Assembly: GCF_000147335.1 (NCBI RefSeq)
Contig: NC_014502.1
Coordinates: 124,001-188,000, forward strand
Direction: 5' to 3'
Length of the DNA stretch: 64,000 nt
Source of the DNA: Gloeothece verrucosa PCC 7822
GTDB lineage: Bacteria > Cyanobacteriota > Cyanobacteriia > Cyanobacteriales > Microcystaceae
Positions within the stretch are counted from its first letter, which is position 1; every line of letters begins with the position of its first letter. The notes below the pieces were generated by a model. That model made no database searches and had not been told where the DNA came from. It saw only the letters and a program-made list of their open reading frames with translations. A program made the translations under genes and the position numbers. Positions 1 through 9,103 of this stretch are shown in pieces.

Positions 1-6
1 TATCAT
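1..6 (-). CDS. Start of a further minus-strand gene, runs off the window
   Basis: An ATG reads leftward from position 6 and is preceded by a strong ribosome-binding site (AAGGAG, seven bases upstream). Only two codons are inside the window. It begins 20 bases past the stop of the VirB4-like gene, so it is probably the next gene of the same transfer operon. Nothing can be said of its product. Confidence 0.4.
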
Positions 7-25
7 TACTTTTCTCCTTGATAAT

Positions 26-2746
26 TTAGGCTGCTGGCTGGTAAAGTTTTGCGAGTTCAAATATGGCTCTGACGACATCACCATCAAACTGTTCTAGGTA
101 TTTCTTCCTCAATTGGGATTCCCTTGGGTTATTTGCTATCAATCCCAACAATTCCGGTGACGGGTAATGTCTTACTCTGGCCCTAAAGCCCTGGTCATCC
201 AATAGCCAGTTGGAATACCAATTGATAGAATTGGGTTTGAATCCTAAGAGCGCATTGTCGCTTATCAACCATTCCGGGTAACGAAAGACATTGCAGTAAT
301 CGACGATTGACTGGGATTCAATGCGTCCTATCAGTTTCGTGGTCATATTGGCGAGGATTTTATCAGCACCGGCAGATTTAGCGATAGATAAAGGTTCCTG
401 GGAATTGAGGATTACCCTTATTCCCGATTTCGCACCATTGGCACATAAGCGTCCCACGTTGATACTGATGGGGCCGAACTCGAATAAGATAGGGGCTTCA
501 TCGAGGAAAAATATACTTTCATTGAAAGTCAGAGAGCGACGTAAAGCTCCTAAATAAGCCAGTGATGCAATGACGGCAGCATCTAAGTTACTTTTAAGGT
601 TTCTTAGTGCGATGACTAACATCTGGGTATCGCTGTTAAAGGTCGTGGGTTTGCTTAAAATCTCCCCCAACCTACTCCTCAACCACTCGTCTAGTCGCAA
701 TTTGCAGAACTTTAACGCTTTAACAGTCGTTGTATCTGGATCTATCAACCTTAAACGTTCTAATGAAAGAAACTGTTTAAAATCAATTAATGTGGGCATC
801 CCTTTCCACTCTTGTGTCCCAAAACCTTTACGAAAGGCGAGCGCAAATCGTGCCTTGATATCGGGATTGGTGTAAAATTCCTCTAGAGCCAGAGTGAGTA
901 AACTGTTGACCATATCTGGATTGATATCGAAGTATTGATTATCAATGCCCAATATCATCATCTTCAGGATCTCCCGTAGGGATTCCTTGAAATCGGAAAA
1001 TCTGTCTTTTTTCTCCTTGGGAGCCAAACCTTGTAGGTTTGGGGGTTCGAGGGCGTTGATGCCTTCCTCTAAGTCCCCCGTATCCACGTATTTGCAGAAT
1101 GTGGGTAACTGTCTGCATAAGTCATTAAAAGTCCCGGTTCCATCCGGTCTGGGAAAATCCAACGCCGTGATGGGCAAACCCCTAACTAACCCCTGTATGA
1201 GCATATCGCTGACCACAGAAGACTTACCGGTTCGCTGTCGTCCGAAAAGCAATATATTTCGATGGGATTCGTAGAGGTTGAGGCAGATGGGCGTACCCCC
1301 CTCAGAAGCTATGAATTCAAAACCTCCTTTATCTAATGAAGAATTGCTTACTAGCGGTAATTGACCCGGGATTTCGTAGGATAGGTAGCTTATCCTTCGG
1401 TTAAATGGGGATGTTAATAGTTTTTTCCAGGTTAAAGTGGGGAATGTTTCGAGCCAGATAGACCAGGCGTACTCCGTCTCACGCACCACCCAACTCTGCT
1501 GTTGGAATAGAGAACAGAAATCGTCACAGGCTCGATTTAATTCTTTTTTACTATTACGGTGGATGAGGAAGACGATACTTGACCATATAGGTTTTTCACC
1601 CTCGATTAAGGCTGCTTCCACTTCAATCGTCTTGGATATCCTCAATTCTGCTCCCACATCCGTATTGTTCTTGCTGGATGCGTGGGTCGCTGCCACCTGC
1701 GCCTGTTTGGTGAGAGAATTCATCTTATCCTTAAGCAAGCGCTCGTTCCCCGATTGTAACTGTACGAAAATCTCGGTATCGTAAACATTCGGTCTGGACA
1801 TCACCTCCCATACTGATTTAAGTTGTGCGACACCATCTATCCAACCATCCGGTTTATCTGCCCATAGGCATACTCCTGTAAACTTGCCATTACTTTTTAC
1901 GCAATCTCGATAGGCGAACGGGACCTCCTTATTTAATAACAACGACAATGGATGTATCCTGCTATTTATCTCTTCGGTAAATTCCTCCTTCTCTACGACG
2001 ACTTTTTGAGATAGGGGACGTGCCGGGGTATTATTAAAGCGTCCCCAATCTATCTCCCACAACTGTTCTACCGTCAGGGGTCTAACCACTAAGTACATCT
2101 GCTCAGACAGCAGATTGATAAATCTGTTAAAGCCCCGATGATAACCATCCAATAAAATTTGTTGTACGGCTGTGGTTTTGAGTTCCTTGTCGGCACCGGT
2201 GAATTTATGCCACCCATTCTCTAGGGCGATGAGGATGTTCTCGAAAACATCGGTATTTGCTCTATTTACTCCCTCCTCTACCGTATATGTGTAATATATT
2301 CTGCTGAAGTTCTGCTTACGGATTCCACACAGAGTTAACCCTCTCGTCCTTTTCCTCGCACCACCGAGCAATAATTGTAGGACGGGTGAGTCGGTTTTCT
2401 TTTGCAGTTCGAGCAATTCACGCTGACGAGTCGTGTCGTCGACGAAGATGCCGAAATGCAGTGTAAGCGTCTCTCCTTTTGGTAGGTCTTTTATCCCAGA
2501 ACTTATGCCCGATAAAAAACCCATTAATTGGTCGGGTTCACCGAGGGGTGAAATCCCGCGTACATCAACACCACCGACTATCTTGTAACTTTCCTTGTTT
2601 TTCTTCTTGAGAACGGTTGCTCCGGTATTCTTACCTCCCTCACAGTATTCAACGTAAGTGATCAGGTCAAAGTTATCTTCAAAGGGTTTTAGTCTCTGCT
2701 TCTTCCCTCCCGGTAATCTAATAGTTTTAATGCCAATCTTAGTCAT
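26..2746 (-). CDS. VirB4/TraC-like conjugation ATPase
   Basis: Predicted energy-supplying ATPase of a type IV secretion/conjugation apparatus, acting at the cytoplasmic side of the inner membrane. A Walker A motif (GRQRTGKSS) lies near residue 500, and a hydrophobic Walker B (FFLDEA) near residue 745 is followed by a sensor-like segment with NSQEP. This order is typical of the HerA/FtsK/VirB4 superfamily. The open frame can be extended to 2803, but I prefer the ATG at 2746. It overlaps the stop of the upstream 100-aa gene by a few bases, and the residues after it (MTKIGIKTIRLPGG) look like a normal N terminus. At about 906 aa the length fits VirB4/TraC. Its neighbours are small membrane proteins, as in a T4SS operon. 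The family call is firm. Which transfer system it serves is inference. Confidence 0.85.
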   Translation of the reverse strand: MTKIGIKTIRLPGGKKQRLKPFEDNFDLITYVEYCEGGKNTGATVLKKKNKESYKIVGGVDVRGISPLGEPDQLMGFLSGISSGIKDLPKGETLTLHFGIFVDDTTRQRELLELQKKTDSPVLQLLLGGARKRTRGLTLCGIRKQNFSRIYYTYTVEEGVNRANTDVFENILIALENGWHKFTGADKELKTTAVQQILLDGYHRGFNRFINLLSEQMYLVVRPLTVEQLWEIDWGRFNNTPARPLSQKVVVEKEEFTEEINSRIHPLSLLLNKEVPFAYRDCVKSNGKFTGVCLWADKPDGWIDGVAQLKSVWEVMSRPNVYDTEIFVQLQSGNERLLKDKMNSLTKQAQVAATHASSKNNTDVGAELRISKTIEVEAALIEGEKPIWSSIVFLIHRNSKKELNRACDDFCSLFQQQSWVVRETEYAWSIWLETFPTLTWKKLLTSPFNRRISYLSYEIPGQLPLVSNSSLDKGGFEFIASEGGTPICLNLYESHRNILLFGRQRTGKSSVVSDMLIQGLVRGLPITALDFPRPDGTGTFNDLCRQLPTFCKYVDTGDLEEGINALEPPNLQGLAPKEKKDRFSDFKESLREILKMMILGIDNQYFDINPDMVNSLLTLALEEFYTNPDIKARFALAFRKGFGTQEWKGMPTLIDFKQFLSLERLRLIDPDTTTVKALKFCKLRLDEWLRSRLGEILSKPTTFNSDTQMLVIALRNLKSNLDAAVIASLAYLGALRRSLTFNESIFFLDEAPILFEFGPISINVGRLCANGAKSGIRVILNSQEPLSIAKSAGADKILANMTTKLIGRIESQSIVDYCNVFRYPEWLISDNALLGFKPNSINWYSNWLLDDQGFRARVRHYPSPELLGLIANNPRESQLRKKYLEQFDGDVVRAIFELAKLYQPAA

Positions 2747-3041
2747 GGTCTTTAATAAGCAGTGGAGTGTATTTGGTGATAGCGCGAGTCCATAAGGGTG
2801 CATTCAACAACCGGGAGAAGAAGACGTGATATCCCTTCGCCGTTAGCAACCAGAAGGTTCCAATTCCCCAGGCAGCTATTAGAATTGTCCAAACCCAGGA
2901 CAGTTGTAGAATCTGCTTCCCGATGTAATAGGATGCACCGGCTATAATCATCCAGGGGACTGCCTGATCTCCCGGCATGAACAAGATCATCGGTGTCTTG
3001 TCCAGGGTCTTATTTACCCTGATCAACTCGTCATTGAACAT
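2739..3041 (-). CDS. Small membrane protein of the transfer operon (VirB3-like position)
   Basis: A 100-aa protein with two hydrophobic segments (about residues 28-45 and 48-66), then a basic and aromatic stretch. It has an excellent ribosome-binding site (GGAGGATTAA before the ATG) and its stop overlaps the start of the VirB4-like ATPase. Size, topology and position immediately before a VirB4 gene match VirB3/TraL-type inner-membrane components. I cannot confirm the family by sequence motif. Confidence 0.75.
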   Translation of the reverse strand: MFNDELIRVNKTLDKTPMILFMPGDQAVPWMIIAGASYYIGKQILQLSWVWTILIAAWGIGTFWLLTAKGYHVFFSRLLNAPLWTRAITKYTPLLIKDHD

Positions 3042-3252
3042 TTAATCCTCCTGTATTGACTTTGTGAACGCTTAAAGGGTTAGATGAATTGATGAGTAAT
3101 GGGACATTTGAGGGAAGTAAGAGAGGAATTGAATAAGGCGATAGTCCTTTGTCTCCTACCAAGTTGTGGAAAGTTGATTTACCTATACCCCGGAGGGGGT
3201 CGATCTCCCTATTGGCATATTGATGAAGAATATCGTTGCACATGGTTATCAT
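3031..3252 (-). CDS. Possible 73-aa hypothetical protein
   Basis: An open frame that ends by overlapping the start of the 100-aa membrane protein by 11 bases, as translationally coupled genes often do. The product is not membrane-like and has no recognisable motif. An opposite-strand frame of similar length (3099-3308) covers the same bases. Only the direction and the coupling favour this one. Confidence 0.3.
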   Translation of the reverse strand: MITMCNDILHQYANREIDPLRGIGKSTFHNLVGDKGLSPYSIPLLLPSNVPLLINSSNPLSVHKVNTGGLNVQ

Positions 3253-3316
3253 TCCTGATTAAACTTAAATTGATTGAAATTTTACAGACTGTGGGTAGCC
3301 GCTCATAACTTTTTGA

Positions 3317-3910
3317 TTAGACTAAACCGACAGCGAAATCACCGGCTGTACAGGCGAATAGGACGATTAAGGGGGTTTTGGCGGCTGCCTTCCAGTCTTC
3401 ATCCTCTCTGGCCGCTTGGATAACCTTGACGATACTCCAGCCGATATAGATGAGCATGATCACCTGGAGGACGGCAAACCCGAAATTGAGGATCGGGGTG
3501 GCAGAAGAAGCATTGGAATTGGTATTTAAGAACTCCGTCGCCTTCTTTTTGATGTTGGCGAAGAAGAAGCCATCGGCAGCCGCACTGGGTAGTGCCAATT
3601 TATCGAAGAATAATACTCCGAATGTCAGCAGCCAAACCAACGGGAAGAATTTGTACTTATGCAGCACCCTCTGTAAAAGAGCAATGCGTCGGGTGGGATG
3701 GTCGCCGATGTATACCGCGAATAGTGCCAACAGTACCCACATACTGAATCCCAATAAGCCTACCGCGCTTATAGAACCACTTCGGATTAATGACCCCCCT
3801 ATGTTTAAGATGAGGCTGCACCACGACAGGAAAAACCACTGCTTGAGGGAAACGTCCTTGATTTTTTCGGGAATTCCTCTCGTCCGGCTTGTTGTTGTTG
3901 ATATCGTCAT
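3317..3910 (-). CDS. Polytopic membrane protein of the transfer operon
   Basis: A 197-aa protein with about four to five hydrophobic segments. Two are at residues 26-75, one near 90-105, one at about 145-165 and one at the C terminus (LIVLFACTAGDFAVGLV). The C-terminal half, a small alanine-rich loop between two membrane spans, resembles VirB2/TrbC-like pilin precursors or other small T4SS membrane subunits. It is the first gene of the leftward transfer operon. Function is inferred from topology and neighbourhood only. Confidence 0.65.
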   Translation of the reverse strand: MTISTTTSRTRGIPEKIKDVSLKQWFFLSWCSLILNIGGSLIRSGSISAVGLLGFSMWVLLALFAVYIGDHPTRRIALLQRVLHKYKFFPLVWLLTFGVLFFDKLALPSAAADGFFFANIKKKATEFLNTNSNASSATPILNFGFAVLQVIMLIYIGWSIVKVIQAAREDEDWKAAAKTPLIVLFACTAGDFAVGLV

Positions 3911-4187
3911 TCACTAACTCCTCAAAAAATTCATAGTGATAACGATAGTTCCTACTTCAATAAGTTGATAATCTACCTTTGGTCGTTGTATGGTTGCAAT
4001 AAGGTAAAGTTCTGTAACGAAAATTTCTTAAGCTCATCAGCTAAAACAGTTACAGAAAAACAGTCATAGATATATGCGTAAAATATTGACTAAAAATGTT
4101 AATTTTTATGACGACGAGATTATAGGGGTTTGAGTCTATTTTGGACTCCTACCGAAAGTGGAGGGGAAGAAAATCTTAAATTTGTGT

Positions 4188-4203
4188 TGTGATTCAAATC
4201 ACC
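4188..4203. promoter_or_regulatory. CRP/SYCRP1-like palindrome, copy 1
   Basis: TGTGATTCAAATCACC fits TGTGA-N6-TCACA with one mismatch. The seven bases after it (GACAAAA) are also shared by copy 2, giving an imperfect 23-bp direct repeat. It lies about 280 bases before the leftward transfer operon and about 260 bases before the rightward gene. A cAMP-receptor-type regulator site is an inference from the motif. Confidence 0.5.
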
Positions 4204-4388
4204 GACAAAAACACAAAATCTATGATATACTTAAATGTTATGCCAATACTAAAATTCCTCTTTTAATAGTACATTAAAACCATGTTTTCGTCTTTTTTTA
4301 GTATATTTGTATTTAATGAGAGAAATTCTTTAATTTCTTTACAGTTCTTTACTTTACAAAACTTCATGGTTGCAGCGACGAGTTTAGC

Positions 4389-4404
4389 TGTGATTTGGAT
4401 CACT
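4389..4404. promoter_or_regulatory. CRP/SYCRP1-like palindrome, copy 2
   Basis: TGTGATTTGGATCACT fits TGTGA-N6-TCACA with one mismatch and is close to the site recalled for the cyanobacterial regulator SYCRP1. It sits 57 bases before the ATG at 4461, a usual place for an activator or repressor site. Confidence 0.55.
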
Positions 4405-4460
4405 GACAAAATTTAAAAAATGTGTTATGGATTAGGTCTATTGAAAAACTCAATTAAATC

Positions 4461-4694
4461 ATGAACAAAAAACAAGAGTTAGATTCTGTCGAGTTAATTT
4501 TGCAGTGGGCGATCTGTGGAGTCTGCATTTTTCTAGCTGTCGGGACATTTTTAGCGGCTGAACTAACAACATCCTCTATAATGTTGAGCTTGCTTTTGCT
4601 GATTGAGAGTATTATTATTTGTCCTAAATTTCAATTAGGAATCTGGAGCAAAATTGGTGTTAGTGTCGTTATCTATTTAATTTTGTTTTCCTAA
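4461..4694 (+). CDS. Small two-to-three-span membrane protein, unknown
   Basis: A 77-aa protein made almost entirely of hydrophobic helices (residues 13-33, 37-54 and 61-77) after a short charged head. I do not recognise the family. The CRP-like palindrome 57 bases upstream suggests regulated expression. Its divergent arrangement with the transfer operon may mean a shared regulatory region. Confidence 0.5.
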   Translation: MNKKQELDSVELILQWAICGVCIFLAVGTFLAAELTTSSIMLSLLLLIESIIICPKFQLGIWSKIGVSVVIYLILFS

Positions 4695-4926
4695 AGTCCT
4701 GCTTTTCCCAGTGACTCTTTAAAATAGAGAATTATTTACTATCTTTATGTCCTGACTAACACTAATCGATCTCAGAAAGCCGCTTTTTTCGATTTTCTCC
4801 GTTTTTTTCCTTTTAGCAAATTTCGGGGAAAATCCTTTAAAATTTATTACTTTGTTCAAGATTCTTAACCTCTGTACTATAATTAGTATTTAAAATAATT
4901 TTAAACAAATTTAACAAGTCAAAAAG

Positions 4927-5544
4927 ATGGATGAAAATTTATTCCGAGGATTAAACACACCGATTTATAAGGAAAATTGGAATTTAATGGTTTTTTCGGA
5001 AGATACTTCTTTTCTAAAAAGTATTTACAGAGATTTAAAAGCCAATCGAAAATTTCAAATCATCGGAAGTTTTTCAATTTTTAAGGAACTTGAAACTATG
5101 TTGGAACAAGTCGAGCCGGATTTCCTCCTCATCTGGCATCGGGATCAAGTGGAAATAGCGAACGATCTCAAGCGAAGATATCCAACCCTATTTATCATTC
5201 TCTGGAATTGTTTATCGGGAGGGGATGCAAGCTGTTTCTCCACTGCCCCCCTTGCTGAACAATTAGACCGAATTGTTCCTTTAAAAACATTTGGTACTGT
5301 TATGTTTAATATCCAATGTGAGAAAATCTACTACGAGCTTGTCAAAAAAACAACGGTTACTCCACAAGAAAAAAAGATGCTACAGTTCCTCTCCTATGGA
5401 TTTAATTACAATGAAATCGCTTCCCGTCTCGATCTAACTCACAGCACTTTAAAAACTTATATGAAAGATCTCCGTGAGAAACTTAATGCCAGAGATAAAA
5501 CCCATTTGCTGGCGATTGCTTTTAGAACGGGATTGGTTTCTTGA
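4927..5544 (+). CDS. LuxR/NarL-type transcription regulator with degenerate receiver
   Basis: A 205-aa protein. Residues 15-120 have the pattern of a response-regulator receiver fold. However, the segment where the phosphorylated aspartate should lie reads PDFLLIWHRD, with tryptophan or histidine in its place, so classical phosphorylation is unlikely. Residues 140-205 form a GerE/LuxR helix-turn-helix (TPQEKKMLQFLSYGFNYNEI, then a second helix with STLKTYMKDL). It should bind DNA as a regulator, perhaps constitutively or under another signal. A TATAAT at 4878 may be its -10 box. An IS630-type element is inserted 80 bases past its stop. Confidence 0.8.
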   Translation: MDENLFRGLNTPIYKENWNLMVFSEDTSFLKSIYRDLKANRKFQIIGSFSIFKELETMLEQVEPDFLLIWHRDQVEIANDLKRRYPTLFIILWNCLSGGDASCFSTAPLAEQLDRIVPLKTFGTVMFNIQCEKIYYELVKKTTVTPQEKKMLQFLSYGFNYNEIASRLDLTHSTLKTYMKDLREKLNARDKTHLLAIAFRTGLVS

Positions 5545-5644
5545 GTGAAACATCTTAGTTATCTAAAATTCCCTAACTCCTCCGAAAACATTATTAATAA
5601 ATAAATTTTTATCTTTATTAGTAATATAGCAACCGCCAAGGCGG

Positions 5645-6193
5645 TTAAGACGCTTTGGCAAGCACATCTTCCATAGCATCTCGAAGACAGTCAAATTGAG
5701 TAATTAGTTTACGAATTCGACTTTTTAACCATGACCAGCATTGCTCAATTTTATTAAGGTCAGGTGAATAAGATGGCAAATATTTTAAGTGACAACCGGC
5801 TGCTTCGATTAATTCTTTAATACATCCACCTTTATGAAAAGTAGCATTATCCGCTATTACTATTTGTCCAGGTTTTAAGGATGGTATCAAACAATTCTGT
5901 AGCCAGGTTTCAAACACAGTTCGATTTGTCGCTCCCTCAACAGTAAAGGTAGCGAATAACTTTCCATTACAAGGGGCCGCTATCATATTAACACGGCCTT
6001 CTCTCTTCCCATTTTTAAGGGCATGAAAACGTTTTCCTTTTTCATTATAGCCATAACCATAATCCTCTCTATTATCCATCCCAGCTTCATCTATATAAAC
6101 TCTTTGTTCAGGTTTATATATGGCTATCTCTTTTTGAAATTCTTCTCTTTTTATTTCATTTCTTTCCCGATAACCGTAAGTTTTGAGAGCGAG
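5645..6193 (-). CDS. IS630 transposase, DDE catalytic frame
   Basis: The frame is open from about 6193, with its first ATG only at 6079. It holds the catalytic core. The first aspartate is in the YIDEAGMDNRED region, the second in IVIADNATFHKG, and the glutamate in YSPDLNKIEQCWSWLK. Its upstream end overlaps the N-terminal frame, and its stop is inside the left inverted repeat. Expression as a separate protein is unlikely because no start precedes the first catalytic aspartate. Confidence 0.85.
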   Translation of the reverse strand, partial: LALKTYGYRERNEIKREEFQKEIAIYKPEQRVYIDEAGMDNREDYGYGYNEKGKRFHALKNGKREGRVNMIAAPCNGKLFATFTVEGATNRTVFETWLQNCLIPSLKPGQIVIADNATFHKGGCIKELIEAAGCHLKYLPSYSPDLNKIEQCWSWLKSRIRKLITQFDCLRDAMEDVLAKAS

Positions 6194-6518
6194 TAAATCC
6201 TATTTTTTTTAAGGCTCTTGATATTGTACGGTCACTCATTTCGCCTGGCCATAGTTTCGCCATTTCAGCTTGAGTTTTATCGCCATTAATTTCAACAAAT
6301 TCCACAAATTTTTTCCAGTCAACAATTTTATGACCATTGCCGGGCGGTTGTAATGGTAAAGCTTTGTAATCTCCGGTTTGGGCTTTCCTTTGTAACCATA
6401 AGTTGATTGTGTTTCGACTGATTTGAAAAATTTCAGCCGCTTCACTCTTTTTCATGCCATCTAACTCTATGGCTTGAATTACTTTTTGGCGTAAATCGTA
6501 ACTGTATGGTTTGGGCAT
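6156..6518 (-). CDS. IS630 transposase, N-terminal frame
   Basis: This frame holds a helix-turn-helix (about residues 10-45, with DGMKKSEAAEIFQISRNTIN) and a second winged-helix-like half ending in RTISRALKKIGFTR. That is the DNA-binding half of Tc1/IS630 transposases. The family-like continuation (TYGYRERNEIKREEF) is in the +1 frame just after GFTR, so a full transposase needs either a frameshift during translation or repair of a one-base indel near 6185-6195. The A8 run lies upstream of a TAG in the second frame, so slippage there alone would not work. Confidence 0.85.
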   Translation of the reverse strand: MPKPYSYDLRQKVIQAIELDGMKKSEAAEIFQISRNTINLWLQRKAQTGDYKALPLQPPGNGHKIVDWKKFVEFVEINGDKTQAEMAKLWPGEMSDRTISRALKKIGFTRSQNLRLSGKK

Positions 6519-6648
6519 TAGCTTATTAATGGCTTTTTCCTTGTCATCATATCATATATAGTCCTAACCGCCTTGGCGGTTGCTATAAATTAAGGGGGAA
6601 TTATTTTTTTTTATCAATAATTTCAGGTGAGCGCATCTCCAACCCTTC

Positions 6649-7482
6649 TCAACCTGATTGTTTAACAGCGAGTACAGGACGAGTTTTTGGCTCCCTGTTT
6701 GGCTTAATATCGTTAACGGGAACAAAGGGTTTTGGGGTTCTATTGTTTGGCTTGTCCCCTGGGGTGGGTTCCGCTTTAACCGGCTTCTTATATTTCGGCA
6801 ATTTCTGAGTCGGAGGTTCGTCATCCTCAACCCACCCAAAACATTCTTTAGATGGGATGAACCTAAATTTTCCTTGAATAAACCATTTTTTCGGTAATTG
6901 GTCTTTTGGGATTCTAGGATTAAACTTAAAAGGTCGTACCTCTTCATCTTCCCGTCGCATCAGCACCGGTAGATGAACGGCTTTAAATTTCTCGGTTGGA
7001 TCTACTGCGTCACGGTTTCTGTAGACAGACAAACAAGGAACCTTGTACTGCGGCAAAAACTGCCAGATTCCCTTGATTGTAAATATTCCTGCTTCTTCTT
7101 CGGGTGCGGGAAAAGGTTCCGTACCCCAGGCGACCACCTGAAACGAGATAATCACCGGTTGACGGGGAATGGCTAGAAACTTCGGATAAACCTTTAAATA
7201 CAAAGAAGCATCGGGCGTTTTTTCCCATTGCGTGAGCCATGCTCGGTATCTGTGGCGCAAAGTGTAGAGCTTATATTGTTGTCGTCCTAACTGGATAAAA
7301 AACTGTCCCTCACCAGAGCGGGTAACTTTGCCGTACAAGCAGCCTATGGCCTGAAAATATGAATGCTGTTGTTTCTGTAATTCTTCATCAGTTGAGGGGT
7401 CTGTGGACTCTTTAATACCAGAGTCAGCAATTGGAGCTTGAGTAATTTCAATTAATGAATCAGAAGCAGTGGGAGGAAACAT
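6649..7482 (-). CDS. Cyanobacterial hypothetical protein with proline/lysine-rich tail
   Basis: A 277-aa protein. Residues 40-215 are a globular, strand-rich region opening with FQAIGCLYGKVTRSGEGQF. The last 55 residues are a proline/lysine-rich disordered tail. The same layout occurs in the 250-aa protein at 61433-62185 (YRAYGTVRG start, W-F-R-FKL core, proline/lysine tail). I recall both as members of a cyanobacteria-specific hypothetical family. The core could be an OB-like nucleic-acid-binding fold, but that is a guess. Confidence 0.6.
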   Translation of the reverse strand: MFPPTASDSLIEITQAPIADSGIKESTDPSTDEELQKQQHSYFQAIGCLYGKVTRSGEGQFFIQLGRQQYKLYTLRHRYRAWLTQWEKTPDASLYLKVYPKFLAIPRQPVIISFQVVAWGTEPFPAPEEEAGIFTIKGIWQFLPQYKVPCLSVYRNRDAVDPTEKFKAVHLPVLMRREDEEVRPFKFNPRIPKDQLPKKWFIQGKFRFIPSKECFGWVEDDEPPTQKLPKYKKPVKAEPTPGDKPNNRTPKPFVPVNDIKPNREPKTRPVLAVKQSG

Positions 7483-7653
7483 AAATAATTAAAAAGGATG
7501 CCATTTATCTCAGTTTATCACGTAAATGACAGTTAATTAATCTTTAAAAACTAGCTGAACAGTAAGAGTAATTTTTGCTGTACTATCTAGAATTAAAGTT
7601 AATTACACCTAACTCGATTTTAACTATTGATCGATATCAATAAGATAAATTAA

Positions 7654-9057
7654 ATGAGACAGATAACTCAAAAATCGGTAAGTTTATTAATAATTCTTGT
7701 GGGTTTAGGGAATCTCCCCCTAAAAGCTTTACCTGTTCAAAGAAATCAAGAATTATTGCTGAGTCAAGCTTTACCGGCTACAATTAAGAAATTATTTGAG
7801 CGAGCGAGCGATAAGGATGATCGGGGGGATCAACTTGGAGCCATATCCGATTATACCGAAGTTATTCGATTAGCCCCCAACTTAGCTGAAGCTTATGCCA
7901 ATCGAGGTTTGCTCTACTCGCATCTTAAAGAGTATGAATTAGCCCTTGCCGATTACAACAAAGCCATTGACATCAACCCTCGCTTAGAAGGAATTTACTA
8001 CAATCGAGGCTTAGTGAACATTGAGTTAAAAAAATACGATTTAGCCTTAACGGATTTAAACCGTGCGATTGAAATCAATCCTTCTATGGCAGTTGCTTAT
8101 AACAGCCGGGGAATTGTTTACAGAGAGTTGAAAGCATCGACGAGCGCACTCGCCGATTTCCAGAGAGCTATTGAGATCGATCCTCAGTTAGTCTTTGCCT
8201 ACAATAATCGAGGGACGATCGAGCAAGCCCTTAAGAATTTTCAAAGTGCTTTAAATGACTACAATGAAGCGATTAAAATTAATCCCCAATATGTCGAGGC
8301 TTACTACAATCGTGGACTTGTTTACCAAGAGTTAAAAAATTGGGAGAAAGCACTCGCCGATTTAAATAAAGCTATTGAGCTAAATCCTCAATTAGCTATG
8401 GCTTACATTTATAAAGCCAATATCTATTCGGACTTAAAAAAATACGATTTAGCCTTAGAAAATTATAACAAATGAATTAAAATTAACCCAAGTTCTGAAC
8501 AAGCTTACTACTATCGTGGACTGGCTTACCAAGAGTTAAAAGATTGGGAAAAAGCACTCGCCGATTTAAATAAAGCTATTGAAATCGACCCGAATTTTTT
8601 CCTGGCTTACAGCAGCCGAGCTTTTCTTTACAAAGATTTAAAAGAGTACAAATTATCGTTAAACGATTATGACAAAGCTATTGAGATAGACCCGACTTCT
8701 TCTGAAGATTATCACAACCGAGGAACTATACACATTTTACTTCAACAATTTGATTTGGCTCTGGTTGATTACACCAAAGCCATTGAATTTGACCCCAAGT
8801 TAGTTCAAGCTTACGGCAACCGGGGCATTCTCTACATTCACTTTAAAAATTATGAATTGGCACTCAATGATTTAAATAAAGCTATTGAACTAGACCCGAC
8901 TTATGCTGAAGCTTACGCTAACCGAGCTTTACTTTATATTCAAACAAGAAACAAAGAGCTTGCTCGTTCCGATTTGCAGAAAGCCGCCCAATTGTTTCAA
9001 GCCTCTGGCAAAATGGAGTATTATCAAAGAACTTTAGAGTTCCTTAAACAATTTTAA
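7654..9057 (+). pseudogene. Secreted TPR-repeat protein interrupted by one in-frame TGA
   Basis: The frame runs 468 codons with a single TGA at 8473-8475. Before it lie a signal-peptide-like N terminus (hydrophobic residues 9-26) and about six TPR units with the consensus N-R-G...L-K-Y-A-L-D-N-K-A-I-INP. After it, six more units continue in the same frame without loss of consensus. The TGA falls where NKxIKINP is expected, so it replaces a single residue. Two truncated products (7654-8475, and perhaps a restart at 8755) or read-through are possible. The intact reading on both sides suggests a very recent nonsense change or recoding. TPR arrays mediate protein-protein contacts. The target is unknown. 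Confidence 0.85.
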
Positions 9058-9103
9058 GTTTGTTAAATGAATCGTGCGATCGTTTTTTAATTATCAAAAC
9101 ACT

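Larger units (their letters stand above)
3911..4460. other. Divergent intergenic region with two CRP-like palindromes
   Basis: About 550 AT-rich bases between the leftward transfer operon and a rightward small-membrane-protein gene. No convincing gene is present. It holds two near-copies of a palindromic site, annotated separately at 4188 and 4389. Confidence 0.6.
5625..6587 (-). mobile_element. IS630-type insertion sequence with perfect 23-bp inverted repeats
   Basis: The element is bounded by identical inverted repeats at 5625-5647 and 6565-6587. Each contains a nested palindrome (AACCGCC-AA-GGCGGTT). It begins and ends with TA, the target IS630/Tc1-mariner elements duplicate. The 963-bp length suits the family. 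Inside are two minus-strand frames for the transposase. Perfect termini suggest a recent insertion. Confidence 0.9.

Noticed and set aside
3099-3308. Plus-strand 69-codon frame
   Set aside because: Opposes the transfer operon and lacks a good start signal. The minus-strand frame there is at least coupled to the next gene.
6197-6204. A8 run as the slippage site of the IS630 transposase
   Set aside because: In the +1 frame a TAG follows the run immediately, so slippage there would end translation rather than join the frames.
8473-8475. TGA as a selenocysteine codon
   Set aside because: TPR proteins are not selenoproteins, no selenocysteine insertion hairpin follows, and the site aligns with an ordinary variable TPR residue.
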